64,000 nt of DNA from Thiobacillus sp. (GTDB taxonomy: Bacteria > Pseudomonadota > Gammaproteobacteria > Burkholderiales > Thiobacillaceae), in the NCBI GenBank assembly GCA_016124745.1, contig WGNC01000014.1, positions 1 to 64,000 on the forward strand, written 5' to 3'. How positions within the stretch are numbered: position 1 is the stretch's first letter; every line of letters starts with the position of its first letter. The notes under the pieces are model-generated. The model did no database searches and was not told the DNA's origin. It worked only from the letters and a program-made list of their open reading frames with translations. This document shows positions 52,434 to 60,332 of the stretch, one piece after another. Both the position numbers and the translations under genes were made by a program.

Positions 52434-52907
52434 TCAGGCTGCAATCGCGTCCTTTTGCGCCTGGTAGTGCTTCGCGTGCTTCTCTTCCACCTTGGCCAGC
52501 GCGGCGAAGCGCTTGGCGGCCTTTTCGAGCACGCCGCTGAACATCTCGGCGTGCTCCTTCGATTCGGCGATCTGCTCGTCGATCTCGGCCACCGCGGCGT
52601 CATGGCCTTCCTGCATCGCTTCGTGGCGGAACTTGGGGTACATCTCGGTGTACTCGTGGGTTTCGCCCTCGATGGCGTACTGCAGGCATTTGGCCGGCGT
52701 CATCGTCTCGTCGGCGAACAGCAGCTCGGCGTGGCCGAAGGCGTGCAGCATTTCCTGCGCGGCGGTGTCCTCGAACACCCTGGCGGTCGCTTCGTCGCCG
52801 ACCTTGCGGCACTGGCGGGCGAACCACATGTACTTGATGTGGGCCATCGACTCGCCGGCAAAGGCGGCTTCGAGGTTCTGAATGGTGGGGGACTTCGTGT
52901 TCTGCAT
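52434..52907 (-). CDS. Rubrerythrin-like diiron protein
   Basis: A 157-residue protein with a ferritin-like diiron domain: [36 protein letters not shown] and later [14 protein letters not shown] with [15 protein letters not shown] carry the paired Glu and His ligands. The C-terminal segment ([19 protein letters not shown]) lacks the second rubredoxin domain of classic rubrerythrin; the separate rubredoxin gene downstream supplies that part. It reduces hydrogen peroxide in the cytoplasm under low-oxygen conditions. ATG 52907 follows AGGAGCGCATC. First gene of the four-gene run ending with the QueD-like gene. Confidence 0.92.
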   Translation of the reverse strand: MQNTKSPTIQNLEAAFAGESMAHIKYMWFARQCRKVGDEATARVFEDTAAQEMLHAFGHAELLFADETMTPAKCLQYAIEGETHEYTEMYPKFRHEAMQEGHDAAVAEIDEQIAESKEHAEMFSGVLEKAAKRFAALAKVEEKHAKHYQAQKDAIAA

Positions 52908-53289
52908 GATGCGCTCCTGTTCGGTTGATTTGTGATGTCCATCAAGACATGAGCAATGATAGCTGCCATCAATGGCTCGATCCAACGGACAGTCTGGATG
53001 GTGTCGATTGATGATCTAGATCGATATGTGCCGCGTCATGGCAGCCCTGAACCGTCAAAACCATGGCTCCGAGATGAAAAGGATCGACGGTCGCATGTGT
53101 TGCGGCTGCATTGAGAAAGGCTGCGTCCGCTTGGGCCCATCGGCGCATTCGGCGGCACGCACCGCATGACGGCCATACCGGGAAGCGCGTTACAGCGTTG
53201 TCCGCCCCGGTCAGATCGGGTGCATCTGCACGACAAAGGAATGAAACGGACCGGGAATTGCCTTGTGGATCAGCGTGTTCGCCCGTGCC
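52908..53289. other. Regulatory gap upstream of the rubrerythrin operon
   Basis: About 380 bases with no supported gene. In the operon direction, TTGAT-GGAC-ATCAC at 52933-52946 resembles an FNR box (TTGAT-N4-ATCAA) with one mismatch, 26 bases upstream of the rubrerythrin ATG. A GATCTAGATC palindrome is at 53013-53022. An FNR-type regulator is encoded at 46314-47018. No clear -35/-10 pair was found. Confidence 0.35.
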
Positions 53290-55242
53290 TCAGTCGATGA
53301 GCCATTGACACGATAGCGCGGGCAGGACGAGCGCATCGTCGTCCGCCTCGACGCGGGCGCCGGTGCAGAGGTCCCTCATCGCGTCCGGCTGGAAGAAACC
53401 GTAGGCCCGCAAAGCCTCGACGGCAAGCGTCTGCGCCTTGTCGTTGAAGTTGACGACCACCAGCACCCGATTGCGGCTCTGCTGCGGAACGCTGCGCGAA
53501 AAGACCAGCACGTTGGGGTTATCGACCGACAGCAATTGGCGGTTGTCGAAATCCGCGAAAGCAGCCGTTTCCTTGCGCAGCGCAATCATCTTCTTCAGGG
53601 TGCTGAAGATCCGCTGTTCAACGGTTCCCGTCTCATGCCGCTTTTTGGCCTTTTCCCAGTCGAAAAATGAGCGATGCATCCAGCGGTTGTCGGCTGCCTC
53701 GTGGGGATCTGCGAGGTATTTCAGGCTGTTGAGCGTGCCGATCGCATCGCCATAGTAGAGCAAGGGAATGCCGCCGAAAGACATGATCACGCTGTGCAGC
53801 AGCACGATGGTCTTGATCGCGGCGTCGATCGCCGTTTCATCGCCGTTTTCGAGCGCGGACTCCAGCCCGACGAGTGAGGCGAGCGAGCCGGAGATGCGCG
53901 CGTCGCCGGTCTTCGGGTTCTCGCCAAACGGCAGGCCGCGGGCGGGCGAGCCTGGATACAGGCCGGTAAAGTAGTCGAGAATGAAGCGTCGATGCGGACC
54001 GGGTTCGTAGCCGGCCAGCCGGATATCGTTGTCGTCGAATCCCAGCCCGATGTCGTCGTGGCAACGCGCGTAGTTGAGCCAGGTCGCCCGTTCCAGCTTG
54101 GCCGGAAGGCTCTTGATTCCCTGGCTGAGCAAGACCGCGTTCTTCGTCGCCACCGCATCCCACAGCAACGCCATCAGCGTGGCGTTGTAGGCGATCTCGC
54201 ATTCCTTGGCATTGATCGCGTCCTCGCCGAAATACTTCGAAATTTCACTCGGGGCCACGATGGCTTCGGCGATGAACAGCACGCCCGGCGCCGTCACCTG
54301 GCAGCAATCCTTCATCAGTTGTAGCAGCAGGTGCGCCTCGCGTTCGTTCTGGCACGCACTGCCCATCTTCTTCCAGAGAAAAGCCACCGCGTCCAGGCGC
54401 AGGATGTCTGCGCCGCGGTTCGCCCAGAACAGGATGATGTCGATCATTTCGATCAGCACCGCCGGGTTACGATAGTTCAGGTCCCACTGATAGGTGTTGA
54501 ACACGGTCATCACCCACTTGCCCATTTCTTCGTCCCAGGTGAAGTTGCCGGGCGCGTTGACCGGAAAGATTTCCGGCATGGTCTCTTCGTAGATGTCGGG
54601 AATCTCGCGGTCGTCGAAGACGTAGTAGTAGTCCTGGTACTGCTTGTCGCCCTGGCGCGCCTGCTTGGCCCATTCGTGTTGGTTGGAGGTATGGTTGACC
54701 ACCACGTCGAGGACCAGCAGCATGTCGCGCTGCCTGAGGGTGGCCGCCAGCGCCTCGACATCCTGCGTGGTGCCGAAGCGGGGGTCGATGCGATAGAAGT
54801 CGCGCACCGCGTAGCCACCGTCGCTGGCGCCCGGCGGGCAGTCGAGCATGGGCATGACGTGCAGCAGGTTGATACCCAGTTCCTGCAGATAGGGCAGATT
54901 GTCCTGCAGGCCCTTCAGGTCGTCCGCGAAGCGGTTGCAGTACAAGGCCATACCGACCCACTTCTGGCTGAGGAACCAGTTGTAATCACGTTCGCGCGCC
55001 AGATCCGATTTCCGCAGAACCGGCGCGCGTTCGATGTAGCGGAAGGCGAGGGTCTCGACCAGGCTGACCATCTGCTCCTTGAAATCGGCTCGCGTGCCGT
55101 AGAGCAGGTGGAACAGGGAATGAATGGCATAGAAATTCGCCCCGAGCCGGGTATAGAAATGCCGCATCCGATGGTTCCCGATCTCGGGTTTCAACTGGAG
55201 CAGGATTTCGTTCAGCAGGGCGTGGGAAGCTTGTTCGTACAT
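53290..55242 (-). CDS. Amylosucrase-like GH13 glucosidase
   Basis: A 650-residue enzyme of glycoside hydrolase family 13, subfamily 4. It has an N-terminal helical domain (1-90), a (beta/alpha)8 barrel with the nucleophile Asp in DILRLDAVAFLWK, the acid/base Glu in FIAEAIVAP, the stabilising Asp in ARCHDDIG, and a C-terminal beta domain. Amylosucrase splits sucrose and adds glucose to an alpha-1,4-glucan, releasing fructose. That fits with the fructokinase in the same gene run, which would phosphorylate the fructose. ATG 55242 is chosen; the frame upstream reads through a repeat element. It is separated from the phosphatase gene by that element. Confidence 0.88.
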   Translation of the reverse strand: MYEQASHALLNEILLQLKPEIGNHRMRHFYTRLGANFYAIHSLFHLLYGTRADFKEQMVSLVETLAFRYIERAPVLRKSDLARERDYNWFLSQKWVGMALYCNRFADDLKGLQDNLPYLQELGINLLHVMPMLDCPPGASDGGYAVRDFYRIDPRFGTTQDVEALAATLRQRDMLLVLDVVVNHTSNQHEWAKQARQGDKQYQDYYYVFDDREIPDIYEETMPEIFPVNAPGNFTWDEEMGKWVMTVFNTYQWDLNYRNPAVLIEMIDIILFWANRGADILRLDAVAFLWKKMGSACQNEREAHLLLQLMKDCCQVTAPGVLFIAEAIVAPSEISKYFGEDAINAKECEIAYNATLMALLWDAVATKNAVLLSQGIKSLPAKLERATWLNYARCHDDIGLGFDDNDIRLAGYEPGPHRRFILDYFTGLYPGSPARGLPFGENPKTGDARISGSLASLVGLESALENGDETAIDAAIKTIVLLHSVIMSFGGIPLLYYGDAIGTLNSLKYLADPHEAADNRWMHRSFFDWEKAKKRHETGTVEQRIFSTLKKMIALRKETAAFADFDNRQLLSVDNPNVLVFSRSVPQQSRNRVLVVVNFNDKAQTLAVEALRAYGFFQPDAMRDLCTGARVEADDDALVLPALSCQWLID

Positions 55243-55303
55243 GAGACCTTTCTGTAGCCGATCAGAAGCGACCGGGAGAACTCGGAGTTGAAGCAGCGGC
55301 CGT

Positions 55304-55490
55304 TTAGGGAAGTCCCGAACAAGTCCTTCGACAGGCTCAGGACGAACGGCAAGGTATTGGCTCCGTTCATGGTGAGCCTGTCGAACCATCGTGGTGAGCC
55401 CTTCGACTGCGATCAGGAGAGCCTTGTCGAACGCTCTCCTGAGCGCAGTCGAAGGGCACACGGCAAGCCAACTTGTTCAGGTCTTCCTTA
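55304..55490. repeat. Family A inverted-repeat element, copy 2
   Basis: Left end TAGGGAAGTCCCGAACAAGT; right end on the reverse strand TAAGGAAGACCTGAACAAGT. It has the same interior as copy 1 (2676-2841) but reversed and slightly longer. The right-end TAA (minus-strand 55490-55488) is the stop codon of the upstream sucrose-phosphate phosphatase gene, so the element inserted at or created the end of that reading frame. Confidence 0.78.
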
Positions 55491-56324
55491 GTCTACCGGC
55501 GTCAACCAGTCGCGGGTTGCGGGAATGAAGTGGACCACGCCTTCCAGAATGCCGGCGCTGTAATTGCCGTTCATGCCGAGCAGACCGCCGTGGGCGAGAT
55601 ACAGGCTCGCGGCGTCTGCCTGTGACACGGCCTCGGCTCTCACCGATGGCTGGGCATTGGCGACCAGCACCGAAGGAATGCCGCTGACCAGAACCTCCAT
55701 GTCGTTACCGCTGTCGCCCGCAAAGACGGTGCGATTCAGCGGAATGCCGAGCCGCGTGCGCAGGAATTCCAGGGCATGGTGTTTGCTGGCGCAGGCAGGC
55801 AGCACGTCAAGCAGGCCGGTGGCCGTGGTTTCGTCGATGCTCCACACCAGATTGACGCGGGCGCCGCAGGCTTCGAGACGTTGCCGGACGGCACCCAGCA
55901 ATTCAGCCGGGTCGGTCAGCGCTGCGGCGTAATAACTCAGTTTGAAGGTACCCTGCTTGGCCGCCTCCTGCAGGCGCAGCCCGGAAACCTCCCCCACCAT
56001 TGCAGCCAGTTCCTCATGGCTGTGGCCGCCCCAGTCGCTCGCGATGGCCTGCTGCCATTCCGGAACCTGGCACCACTCGTCAGCATCGACCTCATACAGG
56101 CTGGTGCCCACATCAGCGATGACAAAGTCAGGTCTGGGCAGTTCGTACTCGGCCATCGCTGCTTCCACGAGTTCCTGGTGACGGCCTGTCACGTACACGA
56201 GCCGGACTTCCGGTCGCGCGACAAGATTGCGAAAGCGCTGCCGCGCCAGAGGCGATTCCGGCTGGTCGCCATTGGGCAGCAGGGTACGATCCAGATCGGT
56301 GGCGAGCAGGATGGGGGCGTCCAT
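55488..56324 (-). CDS. spp: Sucrose-phosphate phosphatase
   Basis: A 278-residue HAD-superfamily phosphatase: motif I LATDLDRTLLP, motif II VYVTGRH, motif III around KHHALEFL, motif IV FAGDSGNDMEVL. It removes phosphate from sucrose-6F-phosphate to release sucrose. It begins directly after the synthase stop (TGAATG). The stop codon is supplied by the terminal repeat of a family A element, so a longer original C-terminus is possible. Confidence 0.9.
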   Translation of the reverse strand: MDAPILLATDLDRTLLPNGDQPESPLARQRFRNLVARPEVRLVYVTGRHQELVEAAMAEYELPRPDFVIADVGTSLYEVDADEWCQVPEWQQAIASDWGGHSHEELAAMVGEVSGLRLQEAAKQGTFKLSYYAAALTDPAELLGAVRQRLEACGARVNLVWSIDETTATGLLDVLPACASKHHALEFLRTRLGIPLNRTVFAGDSGNDMEVLVSGIPSVLVANAQPSVRAEAVSQADAASLYLAHGGLLGMNGNYSAGILEGVVHFIPATRDWLTPVD

Positions 56325-58469
56325 TCAGGGAATTTCCCGGGGCGGCACCCGGCAGCTGCCGTAGAAATCATAGTGCTCGATGGCCTCGAGAATCCCCCGG
56401 GCATAACCGGCCTCTGCAAAGTAGATCCGTTCCACTTCGGCCAGCGCGCGCAGTTCGTCGTTGTGGCGATTGGCCACCACCACCGCCAGCGTGTTGCCGC
56501 GCATCATGTCCTCGTCGGAACCGGAGCCGCCGGCCACCAGGACGTGTTCCAGCGGCACCCCCCATTGATCGGCGAACCAGCGCACCGCAAAGCCCTTGGA
56601 GGCACGGATGGGCAGCACATCGAGGAACTGGCCGAAGGACAGCGTGACGTTCACGGTCTGGTCGCCCTGGTGCAGCAGGCGATTGATTTCCTCAAGGGAC
56701 GGCGCGACCTGGGGGTCGATGTAGTAGCTGATTTTGAAACGGCCCTGCTCGGACTTGGGCTGGCGCTGCAGCCCGGGCAGTTCGTCGAGGATGGCACGCA
56801 CTGATGCAGGCGTCCAGAGGTGGTCGATGTGGCGGGTCCAGGCCTGGTCCACTGCGTATTCCGGCGCATAGTGGATATCGGTGCCAAGACTGGTGATGAG
56901 GACGTCCGGCATGGGGATGCCGTACCGACGCATGACCTTGAGCGCCGATTCGAGCGATCGCCCGGTGGCGATGCCGAAGCTGGCGCATTTGCGGTGCTCC
57001 CTCACCACCCTGACGAATTCCGCCAGCGACTCCGGATCTCCCAGCAGGTTCTGGTCGAGGTCCGTGAACAATGCGCGATCGTGGTAAAGCATGGAGCGGC
57101 GCGCCGGCGGCTGGCGCGCGGGACGCTGATGTTCCAGCAGCGGTTGCACCGCAGCCAGATAGGTTCTGGCATGGGCCGACCAGGCGTAATGCTGCTGCAC
57201 GCCTCGCATGCCTTCGCGGGCCAGATGCGCCCAGTTGTCGGCGTCCTTCAGCGTCTTTAGCAGCGTCGCCGCTATGCCTTCCGGACTGAGCGGGTCGATC
57301 AGGTAGCCGTTGTGGCAGTTGCCAATGATGTCCCGGGGCCCCCCGTCCGAGGTGGCGACAATCGGCAGACCGCTCGCCGCCGCCTCGATCAGGGTCAGGC
57401 CAAAGGGTTCCGTCAATGCCGGGTTGATGAACACGCCGCCAGACGCCGCCGCCAGCCGGTACAGCACGGGCACCTCGTCTTGCCGGTGGTGCTTGGGGTA
57501 GGCGACCTTGCCGTACAGATCGTGGCGGTCGATATCCAGCAGCAGCTCGCCGAGTACGCTCTGGGCGCCACCGTCCAAGTCGCGAATGTCGTCGCGGTTG
57601 CCGGCCACCACGACCAGGTTGGCCCGCGCCTGGAGTTCCGGCGATTCGCCATAGGCGCGCACCAGCGTGGCGATGTTCTTGCGCTCATCCGGGCGGGACA
57701 GGGCCAGGATCATCGGCTTGGCCGGATCGTTGAGGAAGCGGGCCACCTCGGTGGCGATAGGCGCATGTTGTTCGCTGCCATCCGGCGGCATGAATCGTGT
57801 CAGGTCGGTGCCGGGCGGGATGACCCGCATCTGATCGGGTTGATAATGGTCGTACAGGCCGTACTGTTCCTCGATCTCGTTGGCCGTGGACGCGATCACC
57901 AGAGAGGCCGAACCCAGGGTCAATTCCTCCGCCTCAACCCGTCGCGCCATGTGATAGCGCGACTCGATCACATCCCGCTTGATGCCGGAGGCAATGAGGC
58001 GGCGACGCTTCACACGGCCAAGCGAATGTCCCGTATGCACCAGAGGCACGCCAAGCAGGTTGGCCAGGCGGGTGCCGACGTAACCGGCATCGGCGTAATG
58101 ACTGTGGACGATGTCCGGAGTGAGGCCTTCGCCACGCAGAAAGGCCAGGGCGTTGTCGGCGAAGGAATCGAGGTGATCCCACAACTCCTCCTTGCGGATG
58201 TAGCCATCGGGGCCTGCATCGATGCGGACGATGCGGGCCTTGTCGCCGAGCGGCTCGATGGGTTGAGCGTAATCGGAACTCACGTGCGGATCCACCACGC
58301 GCCGGGTCATCAGATCCACCCGGGCCACACCCGGCAAGTCCGCCAGTGCGCGCGCCAGTTCCACTGCATACAGGGTTTGGCCGCCGGTATCGGCATCGCG
58401 CCCGAGTTCCAGGTCACCGCTGCGAATCAGTCCATGCACGCTGACCATCAGGATATAGAGCGGATTCAT
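56325..58469 (-). CDS. sps: Sucrose-phosphate synthase with C-terminal phosphatase-like domain
   Basis: A 714-residue protein: GT4 glycosyltransferase domains (1-460; GRDADTGGQTLYAVELARAL, the RKNIATLVRAY motif, TEPFGLTLIEAAASGLP) joined to a HAD phosphatase-like domain (about 475-700; ALFTDLDQNLLGDPE). It makes sucrose-6-phosphate from UDP- or ADP-glucose and fructose-6-phosphate. The fused HAD domain has an altered motif I (DLDQNLL instead of DLDxTLL), so the separate phosphatase is probably needed. Its first four bases overlap the fructokinase stop. Sucrose may serve as osmoprotectant or carbon store. Confidence 0.9.
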   Translation of the reverse strand: MNPLYILMVSVHGLIRSGDLELGRDADTGGQTLYAVELARALADLPGVARVDLMTRRVVDPHVSSDYAQPIEPLGDKARIVRIDAGPDGYIRKEELWDHLDSFADNALAFLRGEGLTPDIVHSHYADAGYVGTRLANLLGVPLVHTGHSLGRVKRRRLIASGIKRDVIESRYHMARRVEAEELTLGSASLVIASTANEIEEQYGLYDHYQPDQMRVIPPGTDLTRFMPPDGSEQHAPIATEVARFLNDPAKPMILALSRPDERKNIATLVRAYGESPELQARANLVVVAGNRDDIRDLDGGAQSVLGELLLDIDRHDLYGKVAYPKHHRQDEVPVLYRLAAASGGVFINPALTEPFGLTLIEAAASGLPIVATSDGGPRDIIGNCHNGYLIDPLSPEGIAATLLKTLKDADNWAHLAREGMRGVQQHYAWSAHARTYLAAVQPLLEHQRPARQPPARRSMLYHDRALFTDLDQNLLGDPESLAEFVRVVREHRKCASFGIATGRSLESALKVMRRYGIPMPDVLITSLGTDIHYAPEYAVDQAWTRHIDHLWTPASVRAILDELPGLQRQPKSEQGRFKISYYIDPQVAPSLEEINRLLHQGDQTVNVTLSFGQFLDVLPIRASKGFAVRWFADQWGVPLEHVLVAGGSGSDEDMMRGNTLAVVVANRHNDELRALAEVERIYFAEAGYARGILEAIEHYDFYGSCRVPPREIP

Positions 58470-59476
58470 GGTGCCGGTCCCTCTGCGAGCTGCCATTCCT
58501 CGATGAACGGTCGGTAGAAATCATCGCTTTCCGGAATCGCGCCGCGCAGGCGGCAGATTTCACCGGCGAAGCGATGGGCGCGTTCCAGCCCCTCTTCCAC
58601 CGGCCAGCCCTGGGTCAGACCCAGCAGGAAAACAGCGGCGAATCCATCGCCGGCCCCCACGCTGTCGACCGGGTCGACGAGCGGCGCCGTCGGCCCGGTG
58701 TGGTGATACACACCATCGTCCTGCAACACCCAGGCGCCGTCCTTGCCCTCGGTTACCAGCAACTTCCGGATGCCGAAAGCATGCAGCAGGCGCTTGCCGA
58801 GCACGGCTTGCGCGGCGCTGCCCAGCCCCATCATGTGGGCGATGCGCAGCAACTCCTCCTCGTTCATCTTGACGATTTCCGCCTTCCCCAGCGACCAGCG
58901 GAGCACGTCCTTGCGCACCCAGGGGTCGCGCAGGTTGATGTCAAGGAAGGCCTTCGCGTGGGTGGCCTGCAGCAACGACCGCAAGGCCGGGTGCGCGGCG
59001 GGCCGAATGACCGGACGCGGGGCGGCACGTTGCGCGAGCGTTCCGAAATACAGCCACTGTGGCCGGATCGACAGGCCGACCAGCCGTGCCATGTCGGCAT
59101 GAATGAAATCCCAGGCCTGGTCGGGCGCGATCTCGAAGCGATGGCCGAGACCGTCGGCTTCCAGCTCGATTTGAACCGTGCCTGTGGGATGCAGGCAATC
59201 CTGCTGGACACCGTCGATCGGCAAGCCTGCGGTATGCATCGCCTCCAGCAGGCGGCGCCCCCGCTCGTCCTTGCCGAGGCGCGTGACCAGCACGGGTGAA
59301 AGGCCCATACCCCGCCCGAGTCCGCGCAAATGATGCGCAACGTTAAGGGGGGCGCCGCCTTGTACTTCCCGATCCGGAAAGCAGTCCATCAGCACTTCCC
59401 CGAACAGCAGGATACTGGTGGCGGGACGCGCCTCCGAAAAGGGATGAGGGGTTTGTGACGTCGTGGATTTAGTCAT
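58466..59476 (-). CDS. PfkB-family fructokinase
   Basis: A 336-residue sugar kinase with the N-terminal GGAPLNVAHHL and the C-terminal PfkB signature DSVGAGDGFAAVFL, in which Asp is the catalytic base. It is likely a fructokinase that produces fructose-6-phosphate for the synthase or recovers fructose released by amylosucrase. First gene of the sucrose run; it is divergent from a marR gene with a palindromic operator in the shared region. Confidence 0.88.
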   Translation of the reverse strand: MTKSTTSQTPHPFSEARPATSILLFGEVLMDCFPDREVQGGAPLNVAHHLRGLGRGMGLSPVLVTRLGKDERGRRLLEAMHTAGLPIDGVQQDCLHPTGTVQIELEADGLGHRFEIAPDQAWDFIHADMARLVGLSIRPQWLYFGTLAQRAAPRPVIRPAAHPALRSLLQATHAKAFLDINLRDPWVRKDVLRWSLGKAEIVKMNEEELLRIAHMMGLGSAAQAVLGKRLLHAFGIRKLLVTEGKDGAWVLQDDGVYHHTGPTAPLVDPVDSVGAGDGFAAVFLLGLTQGWPVEEGLERAHRFAGEICRLRGAIPESDDFYRPFIEEWQLAEGPAP

Positions 59477-59605
59477 GCCGGGCTGTTTGTCGCATCAGCG
59501 TCCCAGATATGAACCCAACATAGCACTCTGGGCGAATCGATATCAATGTCATGGAGGATTTACCGTGCAGCGGACCGCTGGAAAAGTGCGACAGCCATTC
59601 GCGCC

Positions 59606-59642
59606 TATAATATTTGACAATATGTTATTGCATAATAACATT
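59606..59642. promoter_or_regulatory. MarR-type operator overlapping the marR promoter
   Basis: A perfect inverted repeat ATGTTATT-GCAT-AATAACAT at 59622-59641 overlaps a promoter-like pair TTGACA (59614-59619) and TAACAT (59636-59641, 16-base spacer) facing the marR gene. A TATAAT is also present at 59606-59611. The arrangement suggests autorepression, with possible control of the divergent sucrose operon. Confidence 0.6.
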
Positions 59643-59728
59643 GGTCCGGGTCTAGCGCATACCGGTAAGACGACCGGGAATCGCCCGAGCGCCTTCGCCC
59701 ATTCTCCCGTCCCAGCCCGAGCCGTTTT

Positions 59729-60202
59729 ATGTCTTCGCAACGTGTTGATGGAACCGTGCAGAAACTCCGCCTCATCATCGGCGCAGTGCGGCAGCATTCG
59801 CGTGCGCTGGAGGAAGCCTGTGGAATCGGCAGTGCGCAGGTCTGGATGCTGGCGACCATAGCCGACGCCCCTGACATTACTGTGTCGCAATTAGGCAAAG
59901 CGCTATCCGTCCATGTTTCGACAGCCAGCAATCTTCTCGACAAACTCGCTCGGGCGGGCTTGGTGGAGCGTCTGCGGGGTGATGCGGACCGGCGCGTGGT
60001 GCGTCTCCGTTTGACCGACAAGGGCTGTGAAATCGTCGCGCGTGCCCCGCGGCCGCTAACCGATCTCGTGGTCGATGCGCTGGAAAAAATGCCCGAGGAT
60101 TCTCTGATCAGGCTGGACGAGGAACTGGCGAGACTGATCGAACAAATGAATCTGCTGGATCGAAACGCTGCCGACGAGGCTTTGTCCAGTCTGGTGCGAT
60201 GA
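59729..60202 (+). CDS. MarR-family transcriptional regulator
   Basis: A 157-residue winged-helix protein of the MarR family: ITVSQLGKALSVHVSTASNLLDKLARAGLVER is the recognition region, and DADRRVVRLRLTDKG is the wing with the family DxR motif. It probably binds the 20-bp palindrome at 59622-59641 in its own promoter. Its ligand and targets are unknown; candidates are the divergent sucrose operon and the RND pump at 60333. Confidence 0.88.
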   Translation: MSSQRVDGTVQKLRLIIGAVRQHSRALEEACGIGSAQVWMLATIADAPDITVSQLGKALSVHVSTASNLLDKLARAGLVERLRGDADRRVVRLRLTDKGCEIVARAPRPLTDLVVDALEKMPEDSLIRLDEELARLIEQMNLLDRNAADEALSSLVR

Positions 60203-60332
60203 CCGGTCGGGTGCATCGAAGCGGGACAGCCCGCACTTTACGCAGCCGATGCCTGACTGTGAATCCGACGCCTTGCACACGCGCGAAACCTTTATCCCAG
60301 GGAAATTGCACACCCGATAATGCAATCCTCCA

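Noticed and set aside
53290-55461. Longer N-terminus for the amylosucrase
   Set aside because: The extension is translated family A repeat; ATG 55242 starts at the homologous N-terminus.
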